This document shows positions 5,731 to 7,511 of a stretch of DNA of 7,511 nucleotides, one piece after another. Positions within the stretch are counted from its first letter, which is position 1. Every line of letters begins with the position of its first letter. The notes beneath the pieces are model-generated. The model was given only the letters and a program-made list of their open reading frames with translations, did not search any database and was not told the origin of the DNA. The DNA is from Nitrososphaerota archaeon (lineage in GTDB: Archaea > Thermoproteota > Nitrososphaeria > Nitrososphaerales > Nitrosopumilaceae): the NCBI GenBank assembly GCA_030611185.1, contig JAUWQG010000044.1, positions 1-7,511 on the forward strand, written 5' to 3'. A program made the translations under genes and the position numbers.

Positions 5731-7511
5731 TGTCGGTTCAATCAATCAAATCAATTGACGGAATAAGATTTTCTGTTTGGTCTCCTACTGAAGTTAGAAA
5801 ATATTCAGTTGCTGAAATTACTGCACCTGAAACCTATGATGAAGATGGAATGCCTGTCCAAGGAGGACTAATGGATGGACGATTAGGAACATTAGAACCT
5901 GGCCAAAAATGCCTCACTTGTGGAAATACAGCTGCAAGATGTCCAGGACACTTTGGACATATCGAACTTGCAGAACCCATTTTACATATTGCCTTTATAG
6001 ATAACATCCACAAACTTTTACAATCTACTTGTCGCTCATGTGCAAGACTTAGAGTACCTCAAGAAGATTTGGATGAATTCCAAGCAATTAAAGATAAACA
6101 TTTGGCTTATACTGTATTTTCAGAAAAACGTATTCCAGAACAAATCATAGAAAAAGCAAAAAAAGCAAAAGAGTGCCCACATTGTGGGAAAACACAATAT
6201 GAGTTGATATTTACAAAACCAACTATCTTTGTTGAAAAAACAGAGATAGGAGAACATAGGCTACTTCCAATTACAATCCGAGAAAGATTCTCTCAAATTC
6301 TTGATGCTGATCTAAGTCTTTTGAATTATGATCCTATAACTGCAAGACCTGAATGGTTTATCTTACAAGCAATGCCAGTAGCTCCTGTTACTGTTAGACC
6401 ATCTATCATTCTTGAAACTGGTATTAGATCAGAAGATGATTTAACACACAAGATGGTAGATATCATACGAGTTAACCAACGACTCAAAGAGAGTAAAGAA
6501 GCAGGAACTCCTCCTCTTATTGTTCAGGATTTAGTAGACTTGTTACAATATCATGCAACTACTTATTTTGATAATGAAGTTTCTGGAATTCCACAAGCTC
6601 ATCACCGTTCCGGACGACCTCTAAAAACACTAACTCAAAGACTCAAAGGAAAAGAAGGAAGATTCAGAGGATCACTATCTGGAAAAAGAGTTGACTTTTC
6701 AAGCAGAACCGTCATTTCTCCTGATCCAAACTTGGATTTATCAGAAGTAGGTGTTCCAGAACAAATTGCAATGAAACTAACAATTCCTGAAATTGTAACT
6801 GAATGGAATATTGAAAGAATGAGACAACTTGTAATTAATGGTCCAAGTAAATTCCCTGGTGTAAATTACATTGTTAGGCCAGACGGGGTAAAAATTAGAC
6901 TTGATTTTGTCGAAGACCGTTCAATTATTGCTGAAACTCTTGAAATTGGATATCTGATAGAGCGACATCTTTCTAATGGTGATATAGTCATGTTTAATCG
7001 ACAACCATCACTTCACCAAATGTCCATTATGGCACATTATGTTAGAGTATTACCGGGAAAAACTTTCAGATTGCACCCATCAGTATGTCCACCATACAAT
7101 GCAGACTTTGATGGTGATGAAATGAATTTGCATGTCCCACAAAGTGAAGAGGCCAGAGCCGAGGCAATTCTGTTAATGCGAGTTCAAGACCAACTAATTT
7201 CTCCAAGGTACGGTGGCCCAATTATTGGAGCCCTAAGAGACTTTGTTACAGGAGCATATCTTCTCACAAAAGATGATACTGTTCTATCAGTTCAAGATTT
7301 TTCAAACCTTGCAATGTTAGGTGGCTACTCTGAAAAACTACCAAAACCTGCTACTAAAACAAAAGATGGACCTGCATATACTGGTAAACAACTATTCTCA
7401 CTATTCTTACCAAAAGATTTCAATTATGTAATCACCTCAAAATGGTCAAAAGGAACCAAAGGAGCTCCAAAAGATGTTGTAATTAAACAAGGCGAATTAA
7501 TTAGTGGCGTA
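5730..7511 (+). CDS. rpoA: DNA-directed RNA polymerase largest subunit (RpoA / A', Rpb1/beta' homologue), cut by right edge
   Basis: This is the largest catalytic subunit, which carries the active-site magnesium. The frame from the ATG at 5730 is open for exactly 594 codons to the window edge; it has no stop here, so it is partial at its 3' end. The N-terminal clamp has zinc ligands C61, C64, C71 and H74 (KCLTCG...CPGHFGH) and a second set C101, C104, C149 and C152. Conserved core blocks follow: RLKGKEGRFRGSLSGKRVDF from 304 leading into SSRTVISPDP; FNRQPSLHQ from 422; and the invariant NADFDGD at 457-463, whose D459, D461 and D463 hold catalytic Mg2+. After it come the bridging EEARAEA and SPRYGGPIIG segments of the pore/funnel region. 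The start overlaps the rpoB TAA by one base (TAATG). Whether A' and A'' are fused, as known for Nitrososphaerota, or split cannot be seen because the junction lies beyond the edge. Confidence 0.97.
   Translation, partial: MSVQSIKSIDGIRFSVWSPTEVRKYSVAEITAPETYDEDGMPVQGGLMDGRLGTLEPGQKCLTCGNTAARCPGHFGHIELAEPILHIAFIDNIHKLLQSTCRSCARLRVPQEDLDEFQAIKDKHLAYTVFSEKRIPEQIIEKAKKAKECPHCGKTQYELIFTKPTIFVEKTEIGEHRLLPITIRERFSQILDADLSLLNYDPITARPEWFILQAMPVAPVTVRPSIILETGIRSEDDLTHKMVDIIRVNQRLKESKEAGTPPLIVQDLVDLLQYHATTYFDNEVSGIPQAHHRSGRPLKTLTQRLKGKEGRFRGSLSGKRVDFSSRTVISPDPNLDLSEVGVPEQIAMKLTIPEIVTEWNIERMRQLVINGPSKFPGVNYIVRPDGVKIRLDFVEDRSIIAETLEIGYLIERHLSNGDIVMFNRQPSLHQMSIMAHYVRVLPGKTFRLHPSVCPPYNADFDGDEMNLHVPQSEEARAEAILLMRVQDQLISPRYGGPIIGALRDFVTGAYLLTKDDTVLSVQDFSNLAMLGGYSEKLPKPATKTKDGPAYTGKQLFSLFLPKDFNYVITSKWSKGTKGAPKDVVIKQGELISGV

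Overview
The window looks like an AT-rich chromosomal segment of an ammonia-oxidising archaeon of the Nitrososphaerota (Thaumarchaeota), most likely a Nitrosopumilus-like lineage. The evidence is an archaeal rpoH-rpoB-rpoA cluster with an undivided rpoB, two exported proteins ending in the PEFG-type C-terminal sorting tail typical of this phylum, and archaeal TATA-like promoters instead of bacterial -35/-10 elements. The assignment is inference from family knowledge; no 16S gene is present.

Left third (1-1961), minus strand: three consecutive genes for exported proteins. Read in their own direction they are a 271-residue PEFG-CTERM protein (1958 to 1143), a 284-residue PEFG-CTERM protein with two tandem beta-rich domains (1079 to 225), and the N-terminal 53 residues of a third exported protein that runs off the left edge (160 to 1). 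Each gene has a TATA-like box about 25-40 bases before its ATG, which fits leaderless or nearly leaderless transcripts. The most notable feature is a 141-bp direct repeat (186-326 and 1104-1244, 7 mismatches by hand alignment). It begins exactly at the codon for the P of PEFG and covers the sorting tail, the stop codon, an oligo-T terminator-like stretch and the TATA box of the next gene.

Middle (about 1959-2130): a 172-bp divergent intergenic region with a weak TATA-like element for the minus-strand genes, a clearer one for the plus-strand operon, and a strong Shine-Dalgarno match before rpoH.

Right two thirds (2131-7511), plus strand: a tightly packed RNA polymerase operon. rpoH (83 residues) abuts rpoB (1115 residues, undivided), and the rpoB stop codon overlaps the rpoA start by one base. 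rpoA is open to the right edge (594 residues visible, including the NADFDGD catalytic motif). The three genes supply the jaw-binding subunit H and the two catalytic large subunits of the archaeal RNA polymerase; all key residues that can be checked are intact.

I see no RNA genes, CRISPR arrays, transposases or defence genes. The polymerase operon is ordinary. The surface-protein cluster with its repeated tail-terminator-promoter module is the part worth a second look; I would not claim it as a new system.
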